64,000 bases of DNA from Methyloligella sp. GL2. GTDB lineage: Bacteria > Pseudomonadota > Alphaproteobacteria > Rhizobiales > Methyloligellaceae. Made by a program: the position numbers and the translations under genes. The notes beneath the pieces were generated by a model. The model was not told the DNA's origin. It saw only the letters and a program-made list of their open reading frames with translations, and ran no database searches. Numbering within the stretch: position 1 is the stretch's first letter; each line of letters opens with the position of its first letter. The DNA is taken from assembly GCF_013341275.1 (NCBI RefSeq), contig NZ_CP054476.1, positions 3,088,988 through 3,152,987 of the forward strand. Direction: 5' to 3'. Below are positions 33,866 through 42,612 of the stretch, in pieces.

Positions 33866-35293
33866 CTAGCCGAACTTGCGCAGAAAGCCGGCGATACGAC
33901 GCAAATAGGGTTTACGCAAGAGCGGTTGATAATAGGTGATGGCGGCTCGCTTCGCGAGTTCGGAGAGGGTCGGGTAAGGCAGGATCAGCCCGGCGATATC
34001 GCCGATCTTCAGCGCCTTGGCGATGGCCAGGATCCAAAGCCCGATCAGCTCGCCGGCATCCGCCCCGACGATGACGCAGCCGAGGATGCTGCCCTTCTCC
34101 GAGGTAATCACCTTGATGAAGCCCGCCGTCTTGTGCTCGGCCTGCGCCCTGTCGTTATCGGCATAGGGCCAGCGCAGGATGCGGATCCTGCCGCCATATT
34201 GCTTGCGGGCTTCGCTCTCGGTCAGACCGATCTCGGCCAGCTCCGGATCGGTATAGAGGCTGCGCGGCACGGCACTGAGATCGAGCTTCGGCCGCAGCCG
34301 GAACAGCGCATTCTTCACCACCAGCTCGGCGTGATGAGACGCCATATGGGTGAATTGCGGCGGGCCAGTCACGTCGCCTATGGCGTAGACGCGGCCATTC
34401 CTTGTCTTCAGCCGGCGGTTCACCTTGATGCCGGTCTCGTCATGGCGGATGCGCGCCTTGTCGAGGCCGAGCCCCTCCACATTGGGCTTTCGCCCGGTGG
34501 CGACAAGAAGATGGCTGCCGGTAATCTCCTGGCTGTCATCGGTATTGGCGACGGTGACGGTCAGGCCGCGCGCGCCGAGCGCAACATTCTCCACCTTGGC
34601 GGCCGTGTGGAAGGCGATGCCCTCGCCCTTCAGTGCCTCGATCACGACGCGGGCGGCCTCCGGATCGCTTTTGGCCAGCGGCTTGCCCTGATCGACGATG
34701 GTGACCTCGGCGCCGAGCCGGCGATAGGCCTGGCCGAGCTCGAGCCCGACGGGACCGGCCCCCAGCACAATGAGATGGGAGACCTTTTCGGTGAGGTCGA
34801 AGATGGTCTCGTTGGTGAGATAGGGCACCGTATCGAGCCCGGGGATTTCCGGGACCTTCGGCGAAGAGCCAGTTGCGATGATGAAGCGGCGCGCCTTGAT
34901 GATCTGCTCGCCCGCCTCCACGGTGCGCTTATTGGTGAAGCGTGCCTCGCCCTGAATCACGGTGACGCCGAGCCCGGTGAAGCGGGCAGCGGAATCGTTG
35001 GGTGCGATATCGGCGATGACGCTGTGGATGTAATCGTGCAGGCGCCCGAAATCGACATGCGGGTGGTTTGGCGAGATGCCGAACGTACTCCCCTGGCGCA
35101 TCCCCTCGGCCAGCTTGGCGGCCGACAGCAGCGCCTTGGAGGGCACGCAGCCATAGTTCAGGCAATCGCCGCCCATGCGCCCGCGCTCGATCAGCACGAC
35201 GGAAACGCCGAACGCCGCCGCTCCGGCGGCAACCGACAACCCGCCCGAGCCTGCGCCAATCACGCAAAGATCCGGCCGCAATACTTCGTTCAT
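33866..35293 (-). CDS. FAD-dependent pyridine nucleotide-disulfide oxidoreductase (MerA/Lpd-like)
   Basis: 475-residue flavoenzyme with the two-Cys redox centre GGDCLNYGCVPSK (residues near 42-54), FAD-binding VIGAGSGGLSVA and NAD-binding LGAGPVGLELGQAYRRLG, and a C-terminal dimer domain. In dihydrolipoamide dehydrogenase the active-site base is the His of HPHPTLSE; here the corresponding stretch is LPYPTLSELAKRAA with Tyr, so it is unlikely to be a true Lpd. The gene is followed, 51 bp upstream on the same strand, by a TVP38/TMEM64 gene, the common neighbour of this variant. Electron acceptor unknown. Confidence 0.87.
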   Translation of the reverse strand: MNEVLRPDLCVIGAGSGGLSVAAGAAAFGVSVVLIERGRMGGDCLNYGCVPSKALLSAAKLAEGMRQGSTFGISPNHPHVDFGRLHDYIHSVIADIAPNDSAARFTGLGVTVIQGEARFTNKRTVEAGEQIIKARRFIIATGSSPKVPEIPGLDTVPYLTNETIFDLTEKVSHLIVLGAGPVGLELGQAYRRLGAEVTIVDQGKPLAKSDPEAARVVIEALKGEGIAFHTAAKVENVALGARGLTVTVANTDDSQEITGSHLLVATGRKPNVEGLGLDKARIRHDETGIKVNRRLKTRNGRVYAIGDVTGPPQFTHMASHHAELVVKNALFRLRPKLDLSAVPRSLYTDPELAEIGLTESEARKQYGGRIRILRWPYADNDRAQAEHKTAGFIKVITSEKGSILGCVIVGADAGELIGLWILAIAKALKIGDIAGLILPYPTLSELAKRAAITYYQPLLRKPYLRRIAGFLRKFG

Positions 35294-35343
35294 TCAATCC
35301 GTCCGATTTGCCGCTAGCTGCTTCTGGCTCCGGTGCCGCCCGA

Positions 35344-36123
35344 TCAATACGGCGTTTTGCGCAACCGTTTTACGATAACCGGCACAAAAGCCAGTAACCC
35401 GAGGGCGACGAAGCCTGCAACGAGCTGGGGCGTGAGAAAAGAGGAAGCGTCCAGTTGCAGGCAAGTTTTTGCCGCTTCGGTGCCGGTTTCGGCGGCGCAG
35501 CGGGCGGTTTGGGCGGCAATCACGCTGTCGAGCCCGGCGCCGGCGATGGAGAAGGCGAAGGTGCCGGGAATGATGCCGATCACGGTGGCCAGGGTGTAGG
35601 TGCGAAACGAAACGCCGAGAAGACCCGGCGCCAGATTGACCAGCCAGAACGGAAAGACCGGCACCAGGCGCAAGAACAGCAGGTAGCTGAACGCGTCTTC
35701 CTGGAAATTCTTGCGGAACTTGTCGAGCGGCGTGTCCACCTTGGGGATCAGCGCTTCGCCGAGCGCGCCCTTGGCGATCAGGAACACGATCACCGCGCCG
35801 ATGCTGGCGGCGACCAGCGCCGCCATGCCGCCCCAGAACCAGCCGAACAGGAAACCGCCGGCCAGGGTCAGAACCGCGCCGCCGGGAAGCGACAGCGCCA
35901 CGCTCACCGCATAGACGGCGATATAGGCGGCAAGGGTGAGGGCCAGATGGTCGGAGAGCATACCGCGCAAGGCCTCGCGATGAGCGGCGAGCTGCTGCAA
36001 TGTCAGATAGCGGTGGCCGCCGAGGGCAAAGACGAGCCCGGCCGCGGCGACCAGCAAGATCAGGGGCCAGAGCCGCTTCAGGGACAGCTTGCCGGAGGAG
36101 GCCGGCTCGGTGAGCATAGGCAT
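35344..36123 (-). CDS. TVP38/TMEM64-family (DedA-like) membrane protein
   Basis: 259-residue membrane protein with a central DedA/SNARE-associated-type domain (about 80-200) including the GGFLFGWFWGGMAALVAASIGA stretch broken by a re-entrant loop and FLRLVPVFPFWLVNLAPGLLGV. Such proteins are proposed lipid scramblases or transporters. A second start at 36117 (third residue, Met) has better spacing from aggag. It is co-directional with the disulfide oxidoreductase, with which it is commonly paired, suggesting a shared role. Confidence 0.87.
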   Translation of the reverse strand: MPMLTEPASSGKLSLKRLWPLILLVAAAGLVFALGGHRYLTLQQLAAHREALRGMLSDHLALTLAAYIAVYAVSVALSLPGGAVLTLAGGFLFGWFWGGMAALVAASIGAVIVFLIAKGALGEALIPKVDTPLDKFRKNFQEDAFSYLLFLRLVPVFPFWLVNLAPGLLGVSFRTYTLATVIGIIPGTFAFSIAGAGLDSVIAAQTARCAAETGTEAAKTCLQLDASSFLTPQLVAGFVALGLLAFVPVIVKRLRKTPY

Positions 36124-36285
36124 GGCTCCTAGATAGGCGCGCTTCGCCGCTTCCGAAAATGCCAAGTCGCAGGGTTGTGATAAGGCGTCAGCAATTGTGA
36201 TGCGAGAAAGTCGTTTGCCGCTCTTGCCGGTTGCGTCATGCTTCCTGGCGGATTCGACCGCCAACTCATAAAAGGAGACGTTCCT

Positions 36286-36588
36286 ATGGATATGCGCATC
36301 ATCACCGCCGCGGTTGCGGGCAGTTTCGCCGCCTTTTCCTTCGCCGTACCGGTCAGTGCCGACTCGCTTTCCGAGCAGCGGGAAGCCGGCATGATCATCC
36401 TTGCCGAAGAGATCGAGATGAAGGGCGAGGAAAAGATGATCGAGAACGACGATTTCGACGGCGGAGAGGACGACCGCTACGACCTGACCGACGGCGAGCC
36501 GCCGATCGACGACGCCTTTAGCGATGAGCCCGGCGACGACATGATGGGCGATGGCGGCATGGCCTCCGAAGGCGAGGCGATGGACTAG
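36286..36588 (+). CDS. Secreted acidic Met-rich peptide 1 (100 aa)
   Basis: First of three consecutive genes for short secreted acidic proteins. Signal peptide residues 1-25 (ending PVSAD), then the motif MIILAEE at 36-42, followed by an acidic tail rich in Asp, Glu and Met (FDGGEDDRYDLTDG ... GDDMMGDGGM). ATG 36286 follows aaaggag. No known domain. See the two following entries; the shared IILA motif, length, order and tail composition argue a common origin. Confidence 0.75.
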   Translation: MDMRIITAAVAGSFAAFSFAVPVSADSLSEQREAGMIILAEEIEMKGEEKMIENDDFDGGEDDRYDLTDGEPPIDDAFSDEPGDDMMGDGGMASEGEAMD

Positions 36589-36778
36589 GCCAAAGCGGAC
36601 CGCGAGGAGGCGGACCCGCGCACGTTTTCTCTCGATCTCGTGAACGGCCGTCACCAATTGTGATCCGCCAAAATCTTCCTAAAACCTGGGGGTTAGGCCA
36701 GACTTTGACTGGCTTCTCGGCCCGCCGAGACAGCCTTTTGAACGCACACCAACCACGTGACCTTAGGGAGTTTTTCCA

Positions 36779-37075
36779 ATGGAAAACCGCAACTGTCTGA
36801 CCGCCACCGCCTTTATCTTCGCCGCTGCGCTGTTTGCAGCCCCCGCCGCCGTTTCGGCATCCCCGGCAGCGCTGTTCGCCAGCCAGGGCGCCAATGCCGC
36901 GCCGCAGATCATCCTCGCCGCCGACGACATGATGGAAGGCGACGAAGGTATGATGGACGACGGCATGAAAAACGACGGGATGAAGACCGACGACATGATG
37001 GAAGGCGACGACGACATGATGGAAGGCGACGGGATGAAGGATGAGGGCATGATGGAAGGCGACGACAAGATGTAG
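36779..37075 (+). CDS. Secreted acidic Met-rich peptide 2 (98 aa)
   Basis: Second member. Signal peptide residues 1-27, the motif QIILAADD at 43-50, then a low-complexity tail of repeated Asp/Glu-Met-Met-Glu-Gly-Asp blocks (DDMMEGD appears several times) mixed with Gly-Met-Lys-Asn-Asp. Such spacing of Met and acidic groups resembles copper or calcium binding, but this is inference. ATG 36779 follows the AT-rich leader gagtttttcca. 190 bp separate it from gene 1 and 176 bp from gene 3. Confidence 0.75.
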   Translation: MENRNCLTATAFIFAAALFAAPAAVSASPAALFASQGANAAPQIILAADDMMEGDEGMMDDGMKNDGMKTDDMMEGDDDMMEGDGMKDEGMMEGDDKM

Positions 37076-37251
37076 CCGCCCCGCCGCGAAGGATCGTCGC
37101 CTGCCGGGCTGTTTTTTAGATTTATGCAACCCAAATTTGCGGTTTGTGTGAAACTTATCCCGGCGAGACTTCCAAATATGGCAAGTTTCGGGCAAGAATG
37201 ATTCGCGTTTTGCCGAGGAACTGAACAGCTGATCAACTAGGAGGATCCGCC

Positions 37252-37584
37252 ATGGAATTTCGTCTGACTTTGACTGCCGTTGCAGCTCTTTTTTCCGCAA
37301 TGGCGCTTGCGGCGCCGGCCTCTGCCTGCCCGATGGGCGCCTCGAATAAGGAAGCCAACGCCAAGCCGATGATCATCCTGGCTGCGGATGAGACCATGGG
37401 CGAAGCCGAGAATGCAGACGGTGCCATGACCTCGGGCGACGAGATGGACGATTCCACTGCCGGCAGCGAAGAGCCGATGGAGGAATCGGAGACGTCCGAC
37501 AGCAAGATGCTGGAAGGCGAGTCCACCGACGAAGGCATGGGCGAGCAAGGGGACATGATCGAAAAGGACGAGATGTCCGAGTAA
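37252..37584 (+). CDS. Secreted acidic Met-rich peptide 3 (110 aa)
   Basis: Third member. Signal peptide residues 1-25 (ending PASAC), then the motif MIILAADE at 40-47, followed by an acidic Met/Ser/Thr tail (DEMDDSTAGSEEPMEES). A Cys after the predicted cleavage site (ASAC) could make it a lipoprotein, unlike genes 1 and 2. ATG 37252 has a good site (aggaggatccgcc). A strong terminator at 37633 closes the region before rpmH. Confidence 0.75.
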   Translation: MEFRLTLTAVAALFSAMALAAPASACPMGASNKEANAKPMIILAADETMGEAENADGAMTSGDEMDDSTAGSEEPMEESETSDSKMLEGESTDEGMGEQGDMIEKDEMSE

Positions 37585-37632
37585 ATCGAAGGTCCCATCC
37601 GCGTCCCATTTCGGGCGCGATGCGAAAACGAG

Positions 37633-37664
37633 GCCCCTTTGCCTTAACGGCAAGGGGGCTTTTT
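37633..37664 (+). terminator. Rho-independent terminator before rpmH
   Basis: gcccctttgcc-ttaac-ggcaagggggc stem (one G-T-type pair) followed by ttttt at 37660-37664. It separates the acidic-peptide genes from the rpmH operon. Confidence 0.88.
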
Positions 37665-37679
37665 GTTGCGCCGCGTCCG

Positions 37680-37708
37680 TTGACTTGCGGCCAAGCGCAA
37701 CCTATAAG
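37680..37708 (+). promoter_or_regulatory. Sigma70-type promoter of rpmH
   Basis: ttgact (37680-37685), 17-bp spacer, tataag (37703-37708), 29 bp before the rpmH GTG. A near-consensus housekeeping promoter, as expected for a ribosomal protein gene. Confidence 0.75.
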
Positions 37709-37737
37709 CCGGCCAAGTTTTTGATTGGAGAACGGCA

Positions 37738-37872
37738 GTGAAGCGCACTTTTCAGCCCAGCAAGATCGTCCGCAAGCGGCGCCACGGTTTCCGCGCCCGC
37801 ATGGCGACCAAGGCTGGCCGCCAGGTTCTGGCACGGCGGCGCGCCAAGGGCCGCAAGCGCCTTTCGGCGTAG
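37738..37872 (+). CDS. rpmH: 50S ribosomal protein L34
   Basis: 44-residue highly basic protein, start codon [27 protein letters not shown] with the family's Arg/Lys clusters and ending GRKRLSA. Too short for most automatic frame lists but unmistakable. 27 bp before the rnpA GTG, as in most bacteria; the 37680 promoter serves the pair. Confidence 0.97.
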   Translation: MKRTFQPSKIVRKRRHGFRARMATKAGRQVLARRRAKGRKRLSA

Positions 37873-37899
37873 CGCCCCCAGGCGGCTGCCTCAGCCCCT

Positions 37900-38268
37900 G
37901 TGACAGCAATAGAACGGCTCAAAAAACGTTCCGAATTCTTGCGGGTACGCGGCGGGGCGCGTTTTGTCACGCCTGGACTTATCCTGCAGGCGCGGGCGCG
38001 AAAGCCCGAGACCGAAGCGCCTGAGGATGCGGGCATCCGGTTCGGATTTACCGCCAGCAAGAAGGTCGGCGGAGCGGTGCAGCGCAACCGCGCACGGCGC
38101 CGGCTGAAGGAGCTGGTGCGGCTGCATGGGCAAGCTCATGCGGCAAAAGGCTTTGATTATGTCTTGATCGCCCGGTCAGGAACGCTACAACGGCCCTTCA
38201 TCGAGCTTATCAGCGACCTTGAGCGGGCGTTTCTCAGGGTCCACCGGCCGCGACATGAGAAGCGCTGA
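37900..38268 (+). CDS. rnpA: Ribonuclease P protein component
   Basis: 122-residue basic protein that binds the catalytic RNA to mature tRNA 5' ends. The motif RFGFTASKKVGGAVQRNRARRRLKELVR contains the family RNR signature. GTG start at 37900. A 12-residue insert around residues 32-43 (RKPETEAPEDAG) precedes the conserved part. It sits between rpmH and yidC, the usual order. Confidence 0.95.
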   Translation: MTAIERLKKRSEFLRVRGGARFVTPGLILQARARKPETEAPEDAGIRFGFTASKKVGGAVQRNRARRRLKELVRLHGQAHAAKGFDYVLIARSGTLQRPFIELISDLERAFLRVHRPRHEKR

Positions 38269-38409
38269 GGCTCAAAAAATCCAAGGGCAACAACGATAAA
38301 GCCCTGATTCAAGGGGATCGACCTTCCCGGCCGGATGGCCTGCAATGGCTGGCGGCAGCGGGGCAAGACGGCATTTTTTCGGACCAGGATCAGGCTTCGG
38401 CAGACGGAC

Positions 38410-40245
38410 ATGGACGATAACAACCGCAATTTTATCCTGGCGATCATCCTTTCCATCGGCGTATTGTTCGCCTGGCAATTCTTCTTCGCCCTGCCACAGC
38501 AGGAAGAGCAGAAGGCTCAGCAGGAGAAGATCGAGAACCCGAGCCAGCCGGGACCGCAAAAGCCCGATAGCGAGGTGGCGCTGGATGGACAGGTCTCCCC
38601 TGGCCCCGGCAATACCGAGCCGCAGCGCAGCCGCGAAGCGGCGATCGCCGCATCCAAGCGCATCGAGATCGATACGCCGAGCCTGAAGGGCTCGATCGCG
38701 CTGAAAGGCGCCCGCATCGACGATCTGACCCTGAAGCGCTACCGGGTGACGGTGGAGAAGGACAGCCCCGATGTGATCCTGCTGTCCCCTGCCGGCACGC
38801 CGCATGCCTATTACGTCGAATCCGGCTGGGTGGCCGGCAGCAAGACGCAAACGCTGAAGCTGCCCGATGCGGAGACCGTGTGGACGCCTGAGAGCGAGGC
38901 GCCGCTGACCCCCGATCATCCGCTGGTGCTGACTTACGATAACGGCGAAGGGCTGACCTTCACCCGCACCATCTCGCTTGACGACGACTACATGTTCAGC
39001 GTGAAGGAAGAGATCGCCAATGCCGGCGATCAGGACGTCACCCTGCACCGCTATGCGCTGGTCTCGCGTCACGAGCTGCCGGAGACGGAAGGCTTCTACA
39101 TCCTGCATGAGGGGCTGATCGGCGTCACCGACGACGGTCTGGAGGAAATCTCCTACAAGGATGCGCTGGAGGATCCGGAAGTCAGCATGAAGAGCCAGAA
39201 TGGCTGGCTCGGCATCACCGACAAATATTGGGCGACCACCGTCATCCCGCAGCAGGGCAAGGAATTCACCGCCCGTTTTGCCGGGGTGGACAATAACGGC
39301 AAGGACCGCTTCCAGACCGACTATCTGGAGTCCGGGCTGACGGTTCCGGCCGGCGGCACCGCCGAGGCCGAGGGCCACGTCTTCGCCGGCGCCAAGGAGG
39401 TCGGGCTTCTCGACCACTACTCGGACGAATTCGGCATCGTGAAATTCGACCGGCTGATCGACTGGGGCTGGTTCTACTTCCTCACCCGGCCGATGTTCTA
39501 TTCGCTGGATTTCTTTTTCAAGCTGGTGGGGAATTTCGGCGTCGCCATCCTGCTGGTCACGCTCTGCATCAAGCTGATCCTGTTCCCGCTGGCGAACAAA
39601 TCCTACGTCTCCATGAGCAAGATGAAGAAGCTCCAGCCGGAGCTTGCGAAGCTCAAGGAGCGCTATGGCGACGACAAGATGCGCCAGCAGCAGGAGATGA
39701 TGGCGCTGTACAAGAAGGAGAAGGTGAACCCAGCCGCGGGCTGCCTGCCGATCCTGGTGCAGATCCCGGTGTTCTTCTCGCTGTACAAGGTGCTGTTCGT
39801 CACCATCGAAATGCGCCACGCGCCGTTCTTCGGCTGGATCCGGGACCTTTCGGCGCCCGATCCGACCACCGTCTTCAACCTGTTCGGGCTGATCCCCTGG
39901 GATCCGCCGAGCTTCCTGATGATCGGCATCTGGCCGCTGATCATGGGCTTCACCATGTTCGTGCAGATGAAGCTGAACCCGTCTCCGCCGGACCCGGTGC
40001 AGCAGAAGATCTTCACCTGGATGCCGGTGTTCTTCACCTTCCTGCTGGCAAGCTTCCCGGCCGGTCTGGTGATCTACTGGGCCTGGAACAACACGCTCTC
40101 GGTGCTGCAGCAATCGGTGATCATGGCCCGCCAGGGCGTGGAAATTCCGCTTCTGGAAAATCTCGGCATCAAGCCGAAGGCGGCCGAGAAGGATAGCGGC
40201 AAGGGCAGCTCCAAGTCTGACGCAAAGGGCGGCAGCAAGGGGTAG
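38410..40245 (+). CDS. yidC: Membrane protein insertase YidC
   Basis: 611-residue Sec-linked insertase. Starts MDDNNRNFILAIILSIGVLFAWQFFF with the first transmembrane helix, has a long periplasmic domain (about 60-340) and the conserved C-terminal membrane block from about 370 (NFGVAILLVTLCIKLILFPLANKSY; LPILVQIPVFFSLYKVL). The tail is Lys/Ser/Gly-rich (KDSGKGSSKSDAKGG), usual for binding ribosomes. In operon-like order after rnpA. ATG 38410 chosen as the natural family start; no yidD (short ORF) is seen between rnpA and yidC. Confidence 0.96.
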   Translation: MDDNNRNFILAIILSIGVLFAWQFFFALPQQEEQKAQQEKIENPSQPGPQKPDSEVALDGQVSPGPGNTEPQRSREAAIAASKRIEIDTPSLKGSIALKGARIDDLTLKRYRVTVEKDSPDVILLSPAGTPHAYYVESGWVAGSKTQTLKLPDAETVWTPESEAPLTPDHPLVLTYDNGEGLTFTRTISLDDDYMFSVKEEIANAGDQDVTLHRYALVSRHELPETEGFYILHEGLIGVTDDGLEEISYKDALEDPEVSMKSQNGWLGITDKYWATTVIPQQGKEFTARFAGVDNNGKDRFQTDYLESGLTVPAGGTAEAEGHVFAGAKEVGLLDHYSDEFGIVKFDRLIDWGWFYFLTRPMFYSLDFFFKLVGNFGVAILLVTLCIKLILFPLANKSYVSMSKMKKLQPELAKLKERYGDDKMRQQQEMMALYKKEKVNPAAGCLPILVQIPVFFSLYKVLFVTIEMRHAPFFGWIRDLSAPDPTTVFNLFGLIPWDPPSFLMIGIWPLIMGFTMFVQMKLNPSPPDPVQQKIFTWMPVFFTFLLASFPAGLVIYWAWNNTLSVLQQSVIMARQGVEIPLLENLGIKPKAAEKDSGKGSSKSDAKGGSKG

Positions 40246-40258
40246 CCCTGCTCCGCTT

Positions 40259-40345
40259 CGTCATCGCCGGGCTTGACCCGGCGATCCAGAGCGGCAAGCT
40301 CCGAGATCGTAGCCCTGGATGCCCGGGTCAAGCCCGGGCATGACG
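40259..40345. repeat. Inverted doublet, family A (CCAG subtype)
   Basis: Left unit cgtcatcgccgggcttgac..., right unit ends gcccgggcatgacg; linker begins ccag and ends ctgg. Same arrangement as at 1919-2005. It lies between yidC and yihA. Confidence 0.8.
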
Positions 40346-40362
40346 TGACCCCATCACCGCCC

Positions 40363-41022
40363 ATGACAGATACAGAGATCGAAGAGCCCGACGCCGAAGC
40401 CGCCGCAGCGCTTGCCGCGGGCGAAAGGCTGTTCGCTCAGGGGTGCGACTTCGTCAAAGGCGTGGTCAAGATCGACGGGCTTCCGGCCGACGGGCGCAAC
40501 GAGGTGGCCTTCGCCGGACGCTCCAATGTCGGCAAATCCAGCCTGATCAACGCTCTGACGGGGCGCAAGGCGCTGGCCCGGGTCTCGGTCACACCGGGCC
40601 GCACGCGGGAGCTGAACTTCTTCACCCTCGGTAAGGACGACACGCTCTATCTCGTCGATATGCCCGGCTATGGCTACGCCAAGGCGGCAAAGTCTGAGAT
40701 CAAAGGCTGGAACCGGCTGATCGAGGATTATCTGAAAGGCCGGCAAGAGCTGCGCCGCCTCTTCCTCTTGGTCGACAGCCGGCATGGGCTGAAAGATTCC
40801 GACCGCGCCACCATGGCGCTGATGGACGAATCCGCGGTCTCCTATCAGGTGGTGCTGACCAAGGCGGACAAGCCGAAATCGCAAGAGCTGGCCAAGGTGA
40901 TGGAGAAGCTCGCCGCGGAGCTCGCCAAGCATCCGGCGGCGCATCCGGAGATCCTGATCACCTCGTCGCGGGAGGGCTACGGCCTGCCGGAGCTGCGCGC
41001 CGCCATCGCCGCGCTGGCTTAG
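40363..41022 (+). CDS. yihA: Ribosome biogenesis GTPase YihA/YsxC (EngB)
   Basis: 219-residue GTPase: G1 AGRSNVGKSSLIN, G3 DMPGYGYA, G4 LTKAD and G5 TSSREGYG motifs are all present. Essential for late 50S ribosome assembly and cell division. Start ATG 40363 lies directly after the repeat doublet; upstream context carries no clear ribosome site but the protein begins MTDTEIEEPD, typical alphaproteobacterial acidic leader. Confidence 0.95.
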   Translation: MTDTEIEEPDAEAAAALAAGERLFAQGCDFVKGVVKIDGLPADGRNEVAFAGRSNVGKSSLINALTGRKALARVSVTPGRTRELNFFTLGKDDTLYLVDMPGYGYAKAAKSEIKGWNRLIEDYLKGRQELRRLFLLVDSRHGLKDSDRATMALMDESAVSYQVVLTKADKPKSQELAKVMEKLAAELAKHPAAHPEILITSSREGYGLPELRAAIAALA

Positions 41023-41079
41023 CGCGATCCATTTCCCTTCGACTTTGCTCTTGGCCGGACGTGCGGGCCGCACGGACTG

Positions 41080-41300
41080 CTCCCTCTCCCCGGCGGGGAG
41101 AGGGCTGGGGTGAGGGGGTGCCGTGCTATCGCGAGTCCCTAACCTCTCACCCGGTCCTTCGGACCGACCTCTCCCTGAGGGAGAGGTGACACCACCATTC
41201 AGCCGCCTTTTAGACCCCCCTCCTGCTCCCCCCTTTCAGGGGGGAGAGTCCCGACGTGCCAGGTTCCCTCCCCCTGCAAGGGGGAGGGTTGGGGTGGGGG
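41080..41300. repeat. Repeat-filled gap: family C doublet and family B units
   Basis: The 351-bp gap between yihA and argB holds no gene. From 41080 to about 41190 two units face each other (ctctccccggcggggagag with gggtgaggggg; ctctcaccc with ctctccctgagggagag), then family B hairpins at 41226-41246 (ctcccccc/ggggggag) and around 41265-41300 (cctccccctgcaagggggagg). Confidence 0.75.
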
Positions 41301-41373
41301 TCAGGCCGATCAGCCGGCAGGCGCATGCACTTCGGCAGTTTCCCCTTAACGCCTCCCCGGCTATAAAGCGGCG

Positions 41374-42612
41374 GTGAGCAAGAACAAAGACACCCTGCCC
41401 GATCTGCAGAACGACCCGGAGGCGCCCGCCTCGACGGGGGAGTCGCGCCTGCCCGATCTTCAGAACGATCCGGAAGGCCCGACCGGTCATCCCCACGACG
41501 GCAAGCCGGGAGACGGCCCCTCGCATCTGCCGGGCGTGCAGGACGACCCCGAAGCGCCGCATGGCGAAGGGAAATCCCATCTGCCGGAGCTGCAGGACGA
41601 CCCGGAAGGCCCGTCCGGCAAGCCGCATCACGCCGCGCCGAAGGCGGAAGCCCCGCATCCGGCCAAGCCGGAGCTGCCCGGCCTGAAGGACGATCCGGAG
41701 GCGCCGCGCAAGGCGAGCGACCCGGTGCACGATCAGGCCAAGCTGCTGTCCGAGGCGCTGCCCTTCATGCAGCGCTACGACAAGGCGACGGTGGTGATCA
41801 AATATGGCGGCCACGCCATGGGCGATCCGGAGCTTGCCAAGCAATTCGCCCGCGACGTGGTGCTTTTGAAGCAGGCCGGGGTGAACCCGGTGATCGTGCA
41901 TGGCGGCGGACCGCAGATCGGCAAGCTGCTGGACCGGCTCAACATCCGCTCCGAGTTCAAGGACGGGCTTCGCGTCACCGACCGGCAGACGGTCGATGTG
42001 GTGGAGATGGTGCTGGCCGGCTCGGTGAATAAGGAAATCGTCGCCGGCATCAATGCCGCGGGCGGCCGCGCGGCCGGCATCTCCGGCAAGGACGGTAATC
42101 TGATGCGCGCGCAGAAGCTGACGCGCAGCGCCCGCGATCCGGAATCGAATATCGAGAAGGTGGTGGATCTGGGCTTCGTCGGCGAACCGGTGGCGGTCGA
42201 TCCGCATATCGTCGATGTGATCATCCGTTCCGATCTGATCCCGGTGGTGGCGCCGATCGCCTTCGGCCCCGAGGGCGAGACGCTGAACATCAATGCCGAC
42301 ACGTTTGCCGCCTCGCTGGCCGCAGCGCTGCGGGCCAAGCGGCTGTTGCTGCTGACCGACGTGGAAGGCGTGCTGGACAAGGACGGCAAGCTGCTGAAGT
42401 CGCTGACCACCAAGGAGGTGGAAGAGCTGATCGAGGACGGCACCATTTCGGGCGGCATGATCCCCAAGATCGAAAGCTGCATGGCGGTGGTGAGCCAGGG
42501 CGTCGAGGCGGTGGTGATCATCAACGGCAAGGTGCCGCATGCGGTGCTGCTGGAGCTGTTCACCCGGCATGGTGCGGGCACGCTGATCGAGCGGCCGGGA
42601 GCGCGCAGCTGA
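41374..42612 (+). CDS. argB: Acetylglutamate kinase with a repeat-bearing N-terminal extension
   Basis: Phosphorylates N-acetylglutamate in arginine synthesis. The core (about 117-412) has [22 protein letters not shown] and [10 protein letters not shown]. The first 116 residues, absent from ordinary ArgB (about 295 aa), hold five units that begin at residues 8, 26, 52, 70 and 101 and share LPxLQ(N/D)DPE(A/G)P, alternating A and G, with His/Pro/Gly-rich spacers. GTG 41374 is the start of the whole frame; an in-frame GTG at 41725 (residue 118) could give a normal-sized ArgB as well. Next gene overlaps the stop by one base (TGATG). Confidence 0.93.
   Translation: MSKNKDTLPDLQNDPEAPASTGESRLPDLQNDPEGPTGHPHDGKPGDGPSHLPGVQDDPEAPHGEGKSHLPELQDDPEGPSGKPHHAAPKAEAPHPAKPELPGLKDDPEAPRKASDPVHDQAKLLSEALPFMQRYDKATVVIKYGGHAMGDPELAKQFARDVVLLKQAGVNPVIVHGGGPQIGKLLDRLNIRSEFKDGLRVTDRQTVDVVEMVLAGSVNKEIVAGINAAGGRAAGISGKDGNLMRAQKLTRSARDPESNIEKVVDLGFVGEPVAVDPHIVDVIIRSDLIPVVAPIAFGPEGETLNINADTFAASLAAALRAKRLLLLTDVEGVLDKDGKLLKSLTTKEVEELIEDGTISGGMIPKIESCMAVVSQGVEAVVIINGKVPHAVLLELFTRHGAGTLIERPGARS

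Noticed and set aside
37633-40345. Chromosomal replication origin near rpmH-rnpA
   Set aside because: No dnaA, dnaN or DnaA-box cluster is seen in the window, and rpmH often lies away from the origin in this order.
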